From an uncultured Lentibacter sp. (GTDB taxonomy: Bacteria; Pseudomonadota; Alphaproteobacteria; Rhodobacterales; Rhodobacteraceae): a stretch of 64,000 nt of DNA. The notes under the pieces are model-generated. The model was not told the DNA's origin and did not search any database. It saw nothing but the letters and a program-made list of their open reading frames with translations. The position numbers and the translations under genes were made by a program. Each line of letters begins with the position of its first letter. Position 1 is the stretch's first letter. The stretch lies in contig CANMGT010000001.1 of assembly GCA_947497495.1 (NCBI GenBank), positions 620,001 to 684,000 on the forward strand, in the 5' to 3' direction. Positions 18,616 through 26,788 of this stretch are shown one piece after another.

Positions 18616-19763
18616 CGCTGCCACCGCTTCAAACCGTCGCCATGGGCCTTGTCGTTGCGGTTGTCGGTTTCTTCAGCTCGCTTCCGATCGTGCTTGCAGG
18701 CCTTGCCGCCATGTCGGCGACACCCGCTCAAGCCAGCTCCGGCCTCATGGCGGCCGCTGTCTCGATGGGCCTCACGGCTATTGTCATCAGCCTCTGGAGC
18801 AAACAGCCCTCCTCCGTCGCGTGGTCAACGCCGGGTGTGGCCTTTCTCGCCGTGTCTGCGGCCCCCGCGGGCGGCTTCCCCGAAGCTGTCGGCGCGTTTA
18901 TCCTTGCGGGCGCGCTCACCGTCGTTGCTGGCCTCTACCGCCCGCTGCGCCAACTCGCGGCCAACGTGCCCCTGCCACTGGCCCACGCGCTGCTCGCAGG
19001 CGTTCTGATCACCATCTGCGCGCGGCCCTTTCTGGCCCTCGGCACCGCGCCGCAAACGGCCCTACCGATCTTGCTGACGTGGTTCATAACTGCCCGCTTC
19101 AGCCGCCTCTTCGCCGTGCCAGCCGCCGTTCTCATGGCGCTTGCCCTCACGCTTTGGCCTGCTGGCGTTAGCCTCCCGCAGGAGCTTGTCACCAAACCCG
19201 AACTGGTCACGCCCGCCTTCTCGCTGGCTAGCGCGCTTGGCCTCGCCTTGCCGCTGTTCATCATAACAATGGCCACCCAAAACAGCCCCGGCATGGCCGT
19301 TCTGCGCAGCGAAGGCTACCCGCCCCAGCCCGCCGCCTTCCTGTCGGCCGTCGGCATTGCCAGCATCCTCTCGGCCCCGTTTGGCGCCGTGCAAACCTGC
19401 CTCGCGGCGATAACCTCAAGCCTTTGCGCCGGGCCTGACTCGCACCCTGACCCGGCCCTCCGCTATTGGTCAGCCGTCATGGCGGGCTTGTTTTACTGCG
19501 CGTTTGGCCTCTTCGCGGGGGTTATCATCGCCCTCGCGCAAGCCGCTCCGCCCCAAACAATGGAGACGCTCGCAGGCATTGCCCTGATCGGGGTTTTCGC
19601 CAACTCCGCCTCTATCGCCCTGAGCGATGCGCAGTCGCGCGAAGCCGCCGCGATAACCTTTCTGTTCACCGCCTCAGGCGTCAGTATCCTCGGCCTCAGC
19701 GGTGCCGTCTGGGGCCTTGCCGTTGGCGGCTTGGTGCTGCTGTTTACGCGCAGATCAACCTGA
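18612..19763 (+). CDS. benE: BenE-family (benzoate/H+ symporter-like) membrane transporter
   Basis: A 383-residue protein of about 12 hydrophobic segments with BenE features (SVAWSTPGVAFLAV, NSPGMAVLRSEGYPPQ, APFGAVQTCLAAITSSLCAG). The start is GTG inside the yggS stop. Family members take up benzoate, but no aromatic-degradation genes lie beside it, so the substrate is uncertain. Confidence 0.87.
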   Translation: MTLPPLQTVAMGLVVAVVGFFSSLPIVLAGLAAMSATPAQASSGLMAAAVSMGLTAIVISLWSKQPSSVAWSTPGVAFLAVSAAPAGGFPEAVGAFILAGALTVVAGLYRPLRQLAANVPLPLAHALLAGVLITICARPFLALGTAPQTALPILLTWFITARFSRLFAVPAAVLMALALTLWPAGVSLPQELVTKPELVTPAFSLASALGLALPLFIITMATQNSPGMAVLRSEGYPPQPAAFLSAVGIASILSAPFGAVQTCLAAITSSLCAGPDSHPDPALRYWSAVMAGLFYCAFGLFAGVIIALAQAAPPQTMETLAGIALIGVFANSASIALSDAQSREAAAITFLFTASGVSILGLSGAVWGLAVGGLVLLFTRRST

Positions 19764-19818
19764 CGTGCTTTTTCGCGCGCCCTATGCTAAACTGCCGCAA
19801 CCTTTGAGGAGAAACCCG

Positions 19819-20214
19819 ATGAAAACCACACTCGCGCTTGCCACGGCCTTGTCCCTCGGGGCCTCTGCTGCGGCGGCTGATTTCTCCCTGTCGTTTTCCG
19901 GCTGGGGCAATATTCCCAAGTGCACAAGCGGGCGGCCAAACACTGTCGGCAGCCCCGCCTTCACGCTCAAGGACGTGCCCGCGGGCACCACGCAAATCCA
20001 GTTTCGCCTGACAGACCTCGACGTTCCCGGCTACAATCACGGCGGCGGCAAGGTGAAGCTCAAGGTGAACGGCTCGGTCAAAATCCCCGCGGGGACATTC
20101 AAATACAAAAGCCCCTGCCCGCCAAACGGCCGCCACACCTATGAGTGGACAGCCACCGCAAAGAACGGCGGCAAAACGCTCGGCACCGCAAAATCCCGCA
20201 AGCAGTATCCGTAA
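19819..20214 (+). CDS. secreted PEBP (YbhB/YbcL)-like protein
   Basis: A 131-residue protein with a signal peptide (MKTTLALATALSLGASAAAA). A small domain follows whose segments recall phosphatidylethanolamine-binding proteins: SPAFTLKDVPAGTTQIQFRL, LTDLDVPGYNHGGG in place of DxDxP, and KSPCPPNGRHTYEWTATA in place of the GPCPP ligand-site motif. It is shorter than usual PEBPs (about 160). The ligand is unknown. A good Shine-Dalgarno sequence (GAGGAGA) decides the start. Confidence 0.7.
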   Translation: MKTTLALATALSLGASAAAADFSLSFSGWGNIPKCTSGRPNTVGSPAFTLKDVPAGTTQIQFRLTDLDVPGYNHGGGKVKLKVNGSVKIPAGTFKYKSPCPPNGRHTYEWTATAKNGGKTLGTAKSRKQYP

Positions 20215-20378
20215 GCAACTGGCCCCCAGCGCACGCTGCATTAAGTTAATTTGCGTTAACGATTGGCGCGAAAACTGTATGCACGCGTTATGCATGGATA
20301 GCTGCATGGGCAGCTGCATACCGTAGGCACTGCCGTTTGCCCCGCTCTAAGCCGCGTTAAGCACGTTGTGCGCTGCGT

Positions 20379-20879
20379 TTACCTTTGGCCAACAATCAAC
20401 GCGCTTCCAAGCGTTATGCGCCGTGCGATCCACTGCAAATGGTCGCGCCGGAAAGCTATGCAGCCTTCGGTCCCGTAGCCCGGCCTGCGCCACTGATGCA
20501 GGAAGATAGCCGAACCCTTGCCAGCCGTAGCATCGGGCCAGTTCCAATTCGTCACAAGCACGATGTCATAAAGCGGATCAGCCCGCCTAAGCTGTTCACA
20601 ACTATAGGAATAGGGCGCTTTGACATGCTGGTTATAGTCCGCCTGCCCGCTCGCGTCTGACCACAGGTCGCGCGGCCCGATAGGCACAGCCCAAGGCTGC
20701 GGCGCGCACAGGCGATCAGGGCGGTAATACATCCCGACAATGCGGTGTGTGCCTGTTGGCGTCGCCCCGTCGCCCTCGCGTTTGCTGCGCGTCAGCCCGC
20801 TTTTGCCAATACTGCAAGGGAACATGCGACCAGCAAAGCGCACGCCATAGTGCGTAAGAACAAGGCTCTCGGGCGTCAC
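20379..20879 (-). CDS. L,D-transpeptidase (YkuD domain)
   Basis: A 166-residue protein with the YkuD catalytic signature (His in IFLHQWRRPGYG, Cys in TEGCIAFRR), and GATPTGTHRIVGMYYRPD near the N terminus as in the YkuD/ErfK family. It would cross-link or trim peptidoglycan. No clear signal peptide is seen, unlike many family members, so its location is uncertain. The start is GTG and overlaps the ribA stop (GTGA), so it is translated from the ribA transcript. Confidence 0.82.
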   Translation of the reverse strand: MTPESLVLTHYGVRFAGRMFPCSIGKSGLTRSKREGDGATPTGTHRIVGMYYRPDRLCAPQPWAVPIGPRDLWSDASGQADYNQHVKAPYSYSCEQLRRADPLYDIVLVTNWNWPDATAGKGSAIFLHQWRRPGYGTEGCIAFRRDHLQWIARRITLGSALIVGQR

Positions 20880-21964
20880 AGCATGTGCCCGGATTTCTTC
20901 GCCTTTACAGCAAGATAGTTGTGGTTATGCGCGTTCTCGCCAACGATAAGCGGCACCCGCTCAACAACGTGAATGCCCGTGCGTTCCATCATCTCGATCT
21001 TGGCAGGGTTGTTGGTAAGAAGCCTGATCTGGTCAAAGTCCAGCGCCTTCAAAATCTCGCTGCCAACCCGAAAGTCGCGCTCGTCGTCTTCAAAGCCAAG
21101 TCTGTGGTTGGCCTCAACCGTGTCATAGCCTTGGTCTTGCAGCGAATAGGCGCGCATCTTGTTGGCCAGCCCAATGCCGCGCCCCTCTTGGTTGAGGTAG
21201 AGCAAAACGCCAGCCCCCTCAGCGCCCATTTGGACCAGAGCCGCCCTGAGTTGCGGGCCGCAGTCACACTTGAGCGACCCGATAAGATCACCCGTAAAAC
21301 AAGCCGAATGCAACCGCGTCAGCACAGCCGAGTCGCGCGCAGGGCGACCTATTTCGACAGCGTAATGCTCTTCGCTGCCGTCCTCGGGGCGAAACACATG
21401 CAACCGCGTGTTTTCAGAAACTTCGATGGGCACCCGCGCATGCACGATATCTGTCAGCCGCGTTTGCATATCCGTAACGCTGCTCGCCGCCGCCGCATCG
21501 ATCACCGTGAGATGCTCAGCCGCTGCAACGGCGCGGGCATCATTCACAAAGGTTACCAAGACCGAGGGAAGCAACCTCGCGCTCTTAGTTAACCAAATCG
21601 CAAGGCGGTGTAGGGCAACATCCCCCTCACGTTCGGTTTTGAGCGGGCCTTTCATCGGAGAAGACAAGTCGTCTTTCGGATCAGCAACAGCCTGAACCCA
21701 AGCCAACGTCGCATCCGAAGGCAGCGAAATGCGCGCCAGGTCACCGTCGTAGGCCCGCGCTTTGAGCGTCTCTGCCCGGCGCGCTGTAATGGTTAAAACC
21801 GTCTCGCCAGCTTCGCGCAAACCGGCAAGGCGCGCTTCATCGGCTGTTTCGACAGCCAGCACCAAAGCGCCGGATGTGCCCGAACAGAGCACTATCGGAA
21901 CACCGATGCGCAAGTCAGCCCGCGCGCGCGCCAGCAGCTCGTTTATGTCAGGAGCCAAACTCAT
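20876..21964 (-). CDS. ribA: GTP cyclohydrolase II with long N-terminal domain
   Basis: A 362-residue protein. The C-terminal 200 residues are a complete RibA: zinc cysteines in ACFTGDLIGSLKCDCGPQL, the active-site stretch LYLNQEGRGIGLANK and LLTNNPAKIEMMERTGI. This is the first step of riboflavin synthesis from GTP. The N-terminal 150 residues look like a degenerate RibB-like domain without the acidic active-site motif, an arrangement known in alphaproteobacteria. The L,D-transpeptidase gene is coupled downstream. Confidence 0.92.
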   Translation of the reverse strand: MSLAPDINELLARARADLRIGVPIVLCSGTSGALVLAVETADEARLAGLREAGETVLTITARRAETLKARAYDGDLARISLPSDATLAWVQAVADPKDDLSSPMKGPLKTEREGDVALHRLAIWLTKSARLLPSVLVTFVNDARAVAAAEHLTVIDAAAASSVTDMQTRLTDIVHARVPIEVSENTRLHVFRPEDGSEEHYAVEIGRPARDSAVLTRLHSACFTGDLIGSLKCDCGPQLRAALVQMGAEGAGVLLYLNQEGRGIGLANKMRAYSLQDQGYDTVEANHRLGFEDDERDFRVGSEILKALDFDQIRLLTNNPAKIEMMERTGIHVVERVPLIVGENAHNHNYLAVKAKKSGHML

Positions 21965-22000
21965 GCAGTATCCCTAGGACAAATATTTCGGAATTGAAAC

Positions 22001-22006
22001 ATTATA
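22001..22006 (-). promoter_or_regulatory. probable -10 element of the ribA promoter
   Basis: TATAAT on the minus strand lies 37 bases upstream of the ribA start. No good -35 hexamer is present at 16-18 bases, so an activator or an extended element may be needed. Confidence 0.4.
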
Positions 22007-22107
22007 ACACTCAGGAACACGAGCGCGTGAAACCTTTGCAGCATTTCTTGTGAACCCTCGCCAGAACCCTAACTTGATGCCAAGACAGTGTAAAAGGAGG
22101 CCCGAAG

Positions 22108-22794
22108 ATGGCTCAACTTAGAAAAATTCTGCTCGTCGATGACGACGACGATCTGCGCGAAGCCCTCAGCGAACAGTTGGTGATGACAGAAGACTTTGAT
22201 GTTTTCGAAGCCGACAATGGCGCAAACGCGATGGTCAAAACCAAAGAAGGTATCTACGATTTGATCATCCTCGACGTGGGCCTGCCCGACACAGACGGCC
22301 GCGAGCTGTGTCGCCTTATGCGCAAGCAAGGGGTCAAGTCGCCGGTGCTTATGCTCACGGGCCACGACAGCGACGCTGACACTATTCTCGGCCTTGATGC
22401 GGGCGCAAATGACTATGTCACCAAACCCTTCAAGTTCCCTGTGCTTCTCGCCCGTATCCGCGCCCAGCTGCGCCAGCACGAACAAAGCGAAGACGCAGTG
22501 TTTACGCTTGGGCCATACACGTTCAAACCCGCTATGAAGATGCTGATCACGGAAGACGAGAAAAAGATCCGCCTCACCGAAAAAGAGACGAATATCTTGA
22601 AGTTTCTCTACCGCTCGTCAGAGGGTATCGTTCCGCGCGACGTGCTGTTGCACGAAGTTTGGGGCTACAACGCCGGTGTCACAACCCACACGCTAGAGAC
22701 GCACATCTATAGATTGCGCCAAAAAATCGAGCCTGATCCCTCAAATGCTCGCATTTTAGTCACAGAATCGGGTGGATATCGCCTCGTTTCGTAA
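22108..22794 (+). CDS. OmpR-family response regulator (CenR-like)
   Basis: A 228-residue two-domain regulator. The receiver has the acidic cluster LLVDDDDDLREAL, the phospho-acceptor Asp in LIILDVGLPDTDG, Thr in MLTGHD and Lys in YVTKPF. The C-terminal winged helix has LTEKETNILKFLY and THTLETHIYRLRQKIE. The N-terminal pattern LREALSEQL and the position beside ribA and exonuclease III recall the essential cell-envelope regulator CenR of Rhodobacter; this is tentative. No sensor kinase is adjacent. AAGGAGG precedes the ATG. Confidence 0.85.
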   Translation: MAQLRKILLVDDDDDLREALSEQLVMTEDFDVFEADNGANAMVKTKEGIYDLIILDVGLPDTDGRELCRLMRKQGVKSPVLMLTGHDSDADTILGLDAGANDYVTKPFKFPVLLARIRAQLRQHEQSEDAVFTLGPYTFKPAMKMLITEDEKKIRLTEKETNILKFLYRSSEGIVPRDVLLHEVWGYNAGVTTHTLETHIYRLRQKIEPDPSNARILVTESGGYRLVS

Positions 22795-22811
22795 GAAACC
22801 CCATAGTTTTC

Positions 22812-22825
22812 TTGATCTGCATCAA
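22812..22825. promoter_or_regulatory. FNR/FnrL-type binding site
   Basis: TTGATCTGCATCAA is a perfect match to the FNR-family consensus TTGAT-N4-ATCAA. It is centred at 22818.5, just after the response-regulator stop. A class II activator position (-41.5) would place the start at about 22860, with TAAGAA or TTTAAG near -10. A second -10-like TACGAT at 22833 would instead make the box a repressor site. Confidence 0.65.
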
Positions 22826-22857
22826 AGTTGTATACGATAGTAGACTTTAAGAAATAC

Positions 22858-22934
22858 CCATCCCGTCGCATATGCGGGCAATCATATGCACCTCCCTGTT
22901 GGACTTCGGCCGAGCATTTGCTCGGCCTTTTTTT
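22858..22934 (+). ncRNA. small RNA candidate downstream of an FNR-type box
   Basis: Between the response regulator and xthA lies a compact structured segment. A 7-pair hairpin (GCATATG 22868-22874 with CATATGC 22883-22889) is followed by an unpaired ACCTCCCTG (complementary to a Shine-Dalgarno sequence) and then a strong intrinsic terminator. Together with the FNR-type box at 22812 this has the layout of an oxygen-regulated small RNA of about 75 bases. It could alternatively be a leader or a 3' UTR remnant of the response-regulator mRNA. No open frame of note is present. Confidence 0.5.
22908..22934 (+). terminator. intrinsic terminator
   Basis: GGCCGAGC-ATTT-GCTCGGCC followed by seven T. 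It ends either the response-regulator transcript or the small RNA candidate, and isolates xthA. Confidence 0.93.
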
Positions 22935-23001
22935 GCGCACAAGCATCTGGCGCAACAGCGCCTCTCTCGTTAGGGTCGCCGCAACAAACAGGAGCTGCCT
23001 T

Positions 23002-23790
23002 ATGTCCTTCACTCTCGCCACGTGGAACATCAACTCAGTGCGCCTTCGCGAGCCGATTGTGCTGAAACTTCTCAAGGAAGAAGCCCCCGATGTGCTCTGC
23101 CTGCAAGAGTGCAAAAGCCCTGTTGATCTAATCCCGCTGGAAGGCTTTCAGGCGCTCGGTTACACCCACATGGTGGCGCGTGGCCAGAAGGGCTACAACG
23201 GCGTCGCGATCCTCTCCAAGATCCCCATGGTCGAGGCCGCCGCCGAGGATTTTGCCTCGCTCGGCCACGCCCGCCACATCGCTGGCAAGCTCGAGAATGG
23301 TGTGACGATCCAGAACTTCTACGTCCCCGCAGGCGGCGACAAACCCGACCGCGAGATCAACGAGAAGTTCGGCCAGAAACTCGATTACCTCACCGAGATG
23401 CGCGATTGGTTCCACAAGGAGAAACCGCAAAAGTCGATCCTTGTCGGTGACCTCAACATCGCGCCCCGTGAAGACGATGTTTGGGATCACAAGAAGCTGC
23501 TCAAGATCGTCAGCCACACGCCTGTCGAAGTCGAGCAACTCGCGCAAACGCAAGATGCCGGAAGCTGGGTCGACATCACGCGCCAGGATGTCCCCGAAGG
23601 CAACCTCTACAGTTGGTGGTCTTACCGCGCAAAGGACTGGGACGCAGCCGACAAAGGCCGCCGGCTTGACCACGTCTGGGCAACCCCCGACATCTCCAAC
23701 GCGGCCCACAGCTCTCGCGTGCTGCGCGAAGCTCGCGGCTGGGAAAAGCCGTCAGATCACGCGCCTGTTTTCGCCACGTTCGACATCTAA
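23002..23790 (+). CDS. xthA: exodeoxyribonuclease III
   Basis: A 262-residue enzyme of the exonuclease-endonuclease-phosphatase fold. It has ATWNINSVRLRE at the start, the metal Glu in LCLQECKSP, YNGVAILSK, the DLN motif in VGDLNIAPREDD, and the C-terminal RRLDHVWATP and KPSDHAPVFATF. It removes 3' blocks and cuts at abasic sites in base-excision repair. The start at 23002 follows AGGAGC; a much longer upstream frame includes the terminator and is not used. Confidence 0.95.
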   Translation: MSFTLATWNINSVRLREPIVLKLLKEEAPDVLCLQECKSPVDLIPLEGFQALGYTHMVARGQKGYNGVAILSKIPMVEAAAEDFASLGHARHIAGKLENGVTIQNFYVPAGGDKPDREINEKFGQKLDYLTEMRDWFHKEKPQKSILVGDLNIAPREDDVWDHKKLLKIVSHTPVEVEQLAQTQDAGSWVDITRQDVPEGNLYSWWSYRAKDWDAADKGRRLDHVWATPDISNAAHSSRVLREARGWEKPSDHAPVFATFDI

Positions 23791-23820
23791 AAGGCGCAGC
23801 AACAGTTAACCCGAGGCAGT

Positions 23821-24801
23821 ATGAAGCGACTGTTCCGCCTCTTCTTTCTTCTGGTTCTCACCTGCGCAACAGTCGCGCCGCTGAGCTTTCGCATCGCCGC
23901 CAGCCTACGCGAGAACCAGCCGCGCGAGGCCGTGATCCCCCCAGAAGGGCGGCTCATAAAGACAGCCTTGGGCGAGATCTACCTCGAAGAAACAGGGCCA
24001 GCCAACGGCCCGCCCGTGCTGCTCGCCCATGGCACGGCTGCATGGTCGCGCCTCTGGAACGCCACCAGCCGTGCACTGGCAAATGAGGGCTTTCGCGCCA
24101 TCGCGTTTGACATGCCGCCCTTCGGCTTTTCAGAGCGCGCCACCGACACCGACTATAGCCGCGTCACGCAAGCCAAGCGCTTGCTCGCCTTAGTAGATGC
24201 GCTTGAAATGAAGCCTGTGCTTGTCGCTCATTCCTTTGGGGCAGGCCCCGCCACAGAAGCCGTGATGCGACGCCCCGAGGCTTTCGCGGGCCTTGTCATG
24301 GTCGACGGTGCTGTCGGGCTTGGCAGCCACAACCTAAATGCCGAATTGCCGCCGCCGCTGCGCCCGCTCTGGCTGCGCAAAACGGTCCTGTCGCTCACGG
24401 CCACAAACCCGCTGATGACAACAACCCTGCTCAGGCAGCTCGTTCACCGCAAGGAAGCCGCCACGCCTGAGGTGGCGAAAATGCTCCAACGCCCCGGCCT
24501 TATCAAAGGCTCGACAGACGCACTGGCGCGTTGGCTTCCCTCCCTTTTGTTGCCACCCCAAGAAGCGTTCAGCACCCGCGCCAACAGCTACCAAAAGCTC
24601 ACGCTCCCAACGGCGCTTATCTGGGGGCAAGAAGACACGATCACGCCGATAGAGCAGGCCAAGACCTTACAAAGCCTGATCCCGAATGCACAGCTGGAAG
24701 TGCTTCAAGGCGCCGGGCACATCCCGCATCTGGAAGCGCCCGAGGCCTTCAACCAAGCCTTGATAAAGGTTTTGAACAGCGGAAGTTTTGTGCCAAACTG
24801 A
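23821..24801 (+). CDS. alpha/beta-fold hydrolase, membrane-anchored or exported
   Basis: A 326-residue protein. It has an N-terminal hydrophobic segment (LFRLFFLLVLTCATVAPLSF) and then a hydrolase fold with oxyanion strand VLLAHGTAA, nucleophile Ser in LVAHSFGAGPA, acid Asp in IWGQEDTITP and His in GAGHIPHLEAPEAF, a complete triad. The substrate is unknown. It lies 30 bases behind xthA and may be cotranscribed. Confidence 0.85.
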   Translation: MKRLFRLFFLLVLTCATVAPLSFRIAASLRENQPREAVIPPEGRLIKTALGEIYLEETGPANGPPVLLAHGTAAWSRLWNATSRALANEGFRAIAFDMPPFGFSERATDTDYSRVTQAKRLLALVDALEMKPVLVAHSFGAGPATEAVMRRPEAFAGLVMVDGAVGLGSHNLNAELPPPLRPLWLRKTVLSLTATNPLMTTTLLRQLVHRKEAATPEVAKMLQRPGLIKGSTDALARWLPSLLLPPQEAFSTRANSYQKLTLPTALIWGQEDTITPIEQAKTLQSLIPNAQLEVLQGAGHIPHLEAPEAFNQALIKVLNSGSFVPN

Positions 24802-24825
24802 GTGAAACAAGTGCAGGGCAGCACA

Positions 24826-24848
24826 AGGTCAGGTATTCCTGACCTGTT
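24826..24848 (+). terminator. probable terminator hairpin
   Basis: AGGTCAGG-TATT-CCTGACCT makes an 8-pair stem with a tetraloop. The following GTTAAATATAA is only weakly U-rich, so termination may be partial. Confidence 0.5.
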
Positions 24849-24899
24849 AAATATAATCAACAGCATCATATTGTTACGAGTTATTTAGAGGAAGAAATT

Positions 24900-26390
24900 A
24901 TGGCAGGCCTTACACGGCGCGCAGCCCTTTTAGGCGCCGGTGCAGCGCTCGGCGTTACTGGCACACGCGCGCTCAAGTCTTCAAATCCGTCTTATGATGG
25001 CGTCACGTTTATCAAACCCAAAGGTGGCGCGGGCGTTTTGAACGACGCGTCCGAGCTGTCCGAAGCCCCCATCCACAAGCATGTTGTCCTGAAGCAAGAT
25101 CCTTCCGAGGCGCTTGTCTCCGCGCTCAGAGTAGAGCTCAAGGAAGCACAGTCAGCAAACCGCCCGCTCAATATCGGCGCTGCGCGACACTCGATGGGAG
25201 CGCAGGCCATTCCGCGAAATGGCCACGCGATCACCTTTGAAAATGCCTCCGTCGAGCTAGACACAAGCGCACAAACCTATCGCGCACATGCTGGCGCACG
25301 CTGGAGCGATGTGATCACAGCGCTTGATCCTGTCGGCTTCTCGCCCGCTGTCATGCAGTCCAACAACAACTTCGGGCTGGCAGCGACTTTCTCAGTCAAC
25401 GCGCATGGCTGGCCTGTGCCTTACGGGCCCATGGGCCACACCGTCAGAAGCCTGCGCATGGTGCTCGCATCGGGTGAGTTGGTCACATGTTCGCGCTCTG
25501 AAAACACCGACTTGTTCAACCTCGCGATGGGCGGCTACGGGCTTATCGGCCTGATCGTCGATATGGAAATCGACATGGTGCCAAACCAGCGCCTCTTGCC
25601 CACATTCGAGGAGCTACCCGCGCAAGACTTCGGCACGCGCTTTCTTGGCGCGATCGGCGACAAGGCCGTGAGCATGGCCTACGGCCGCCTCAACGTTGAC
25701 CGCGCCCGCTTCTTTGAAGACGCGCTGATGATCACTTACCGCGCCGCTGACGATCAGGCCGATCTGCCCGCCGCGTCAGGCTCGGGCCTACCCTCACGCA
25801 TTGCCGCGCGCGTTTACCGCTGGCAGCTTGGCAACGAGCGCATGAAACGCTTTCGCTGGTGGATGGAAACTGACGTTGGCCCTGCGCTTGGCGACGGGGC
25901 TTCAACCCGCAACTCGTTGATCAACGAGCCAGTTGTTACGCTGGATGACCGCAACCCGCACCGCACTGACATCTTGCATGAATACTTCGTCACACCCGAA
26001 CGCTTCCCCGAGTTTCTCGAGGTTTGCCGCGCCGTGATCCCGAAAAGTTACCAAGAGTTTCTCAATGTCACGCTGCGCTATATTGCTCAAGATGATCAGA
26101 GCTATCTCAGCTATGCCGCCACTCCGCGCATCGCTGCTGTGATGTCGTTCTCACAAGAAATGACAACCCGCGGCGAAGCCGGCATGAAGCGCATGACAAA
26201 GGCGCTGATCGACGGCATCGTGGGCATCGGCGGCACCTATTACCTGCCCTATCGCCCGCATGCGACTGTCGAGCAACTACACCGCGCCTACCCGCGCACC
26301 GCCGAATTTGCCGCGAAGAAACGCGCGCTCGACCCAACCCTCACCCTGCGCAATGCGCTTTGGGATAACTACATCGGAGTGCGCACATGA
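24900..26390 (+). CDS. Tat-exported FAD-binding oxidoreductase (VAO/aldonolactone oxidase type)
   Basis: A 496-residue protein beginning with a twin-arginine signal (GLTRRAALLGAGAALGVTG). A FAD_binding_4 (VAO-fold) domain follows, with RPLNIGAARHSMGAQ, HAGARWSDVI, NFGLAATFSVNAHGWPVPYG and GGYGLIGLIVDMEI. The C-terminal part (YYLPYRPHATVEQLHRAYPR) recalls aldonolactone oxidases. A folded flavoprotein exported by Tat is expected to act in the periplasm and pass electrons onward. It heads a tight four-gene operon; the next gene overlaps by ATGA. Confidence 0.83.
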   Translation: MAGLTRRAALLGAGAALGVTGTRALKSSNPSYDGVTFIKPKGGAGVLNDASELSEAPIHKHVVLKQDPSEALVSALRVELKEAQSANRPLNIGAARHSMGAQAIPRNGHAITFENASVELDTSAQTYRAHAGARWSDVITALDPVGFSPAVMQSNNNFGLAATFSVNAHGWPVPYGPMGHTVRSLRMVLASGELVTCSRSENTDLFNLAMGGYGLIGLIVDMEIDMVPNQRLLPTFEELPAQDFGTRFLGAIGDKAVSMAYGRLNVDRARFFEDALMITYRAADDQADLPAASGSGLPSRIAARVYRWQLGNERMKRFRWWMETDVGPALGDGASTRNSLINEPVVTLDDRNPHRTDILHEYFVTPERFPEFLEVCRAVIPKSYQEFLNVTLRYIAQDDQSYLSYAATPRIAAVMSFSQEMTTRGEAGMKRMTKALIDGIVGIGGTYYLPYRPHATVEQLHRAYPRTAEFAAKKRALDPTLTLRNALWDNYIGVRT

Positions 26391-26788
26391 GCCGGCTACA
26401 GAAAATTTCCCTCGGCTTTTTTGTCGTGCTTCTTGGTGCCGCCGCGCTTAACTATCTGCCCGGCCTGACAGACGATGACGGCCTCGCCTTCGGCATTTTC
26501 GCGCTCGACATTTTTGACGACTCGCTGCACGCTGCCTCGGCACTTTGGGCGCTTGTCGCAGCTCTCATGTCGCACCGTGCCTCAAAGATTTTCCTCATCA
26601 CATTCGGCGCGCTCTACTTGGGAGACGGCCTGCTTGGCCTTGCGACAGGCTCAGGCTACCTCGACTTCGGAATCTTCAACAACGGCGTGCTCGACTTGCC
26701 GTTCAGCTTCAAGATACTCGCCAACCTTCCGCACATCTCGCTGGGCGGTGTCGGGCTGGCCTCCGGCTTACTCTTGGGCCGCCGCTGA
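26387..26788 (+). CDS. small multi-pass membrane protein, unknown function
   Basis: A 133-residue protein with about four hydrophobic helices (ISLGFFVVLLGAAALNYLPG; LHAASALWALVAALM; IFLITFGALYLGDGLLGLA; LPHISLGGVGLASGLLLG). It overlaps both neighbours (ATGA before, TGATG after), so it is coupled to the flavoprotein. It may serve as membrane anchor or electron-acceptor partner; that is inference. I do not know a function for the family. Confidence 0.75.
   Translation: MSRLQKISLGFFVVLLGAAALNYLPGLTDDDGLAFGIFALDIFDDSLHAASALWALVAALMSHRASKIFLITFGALYLGDGLLGLATGSGYLDFGIFNNGVLDLPFSFKILANLPHISLGGVGLASGLLLGRR

Noticed and set aside
20245..20260. GTTAATTTGCGTTAAC as a CtrA binding site
   Set aside because: The spacing between TTAA halves is six bases, whereas the CtrA consensus needs seven, and no gene start lies at the right distance.
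20281..20330. Cluster of TGCAT-containing short repeats
   Set aside because: Only AGCTGCAT is repeated twice; too short and irregular to call an element or operator.
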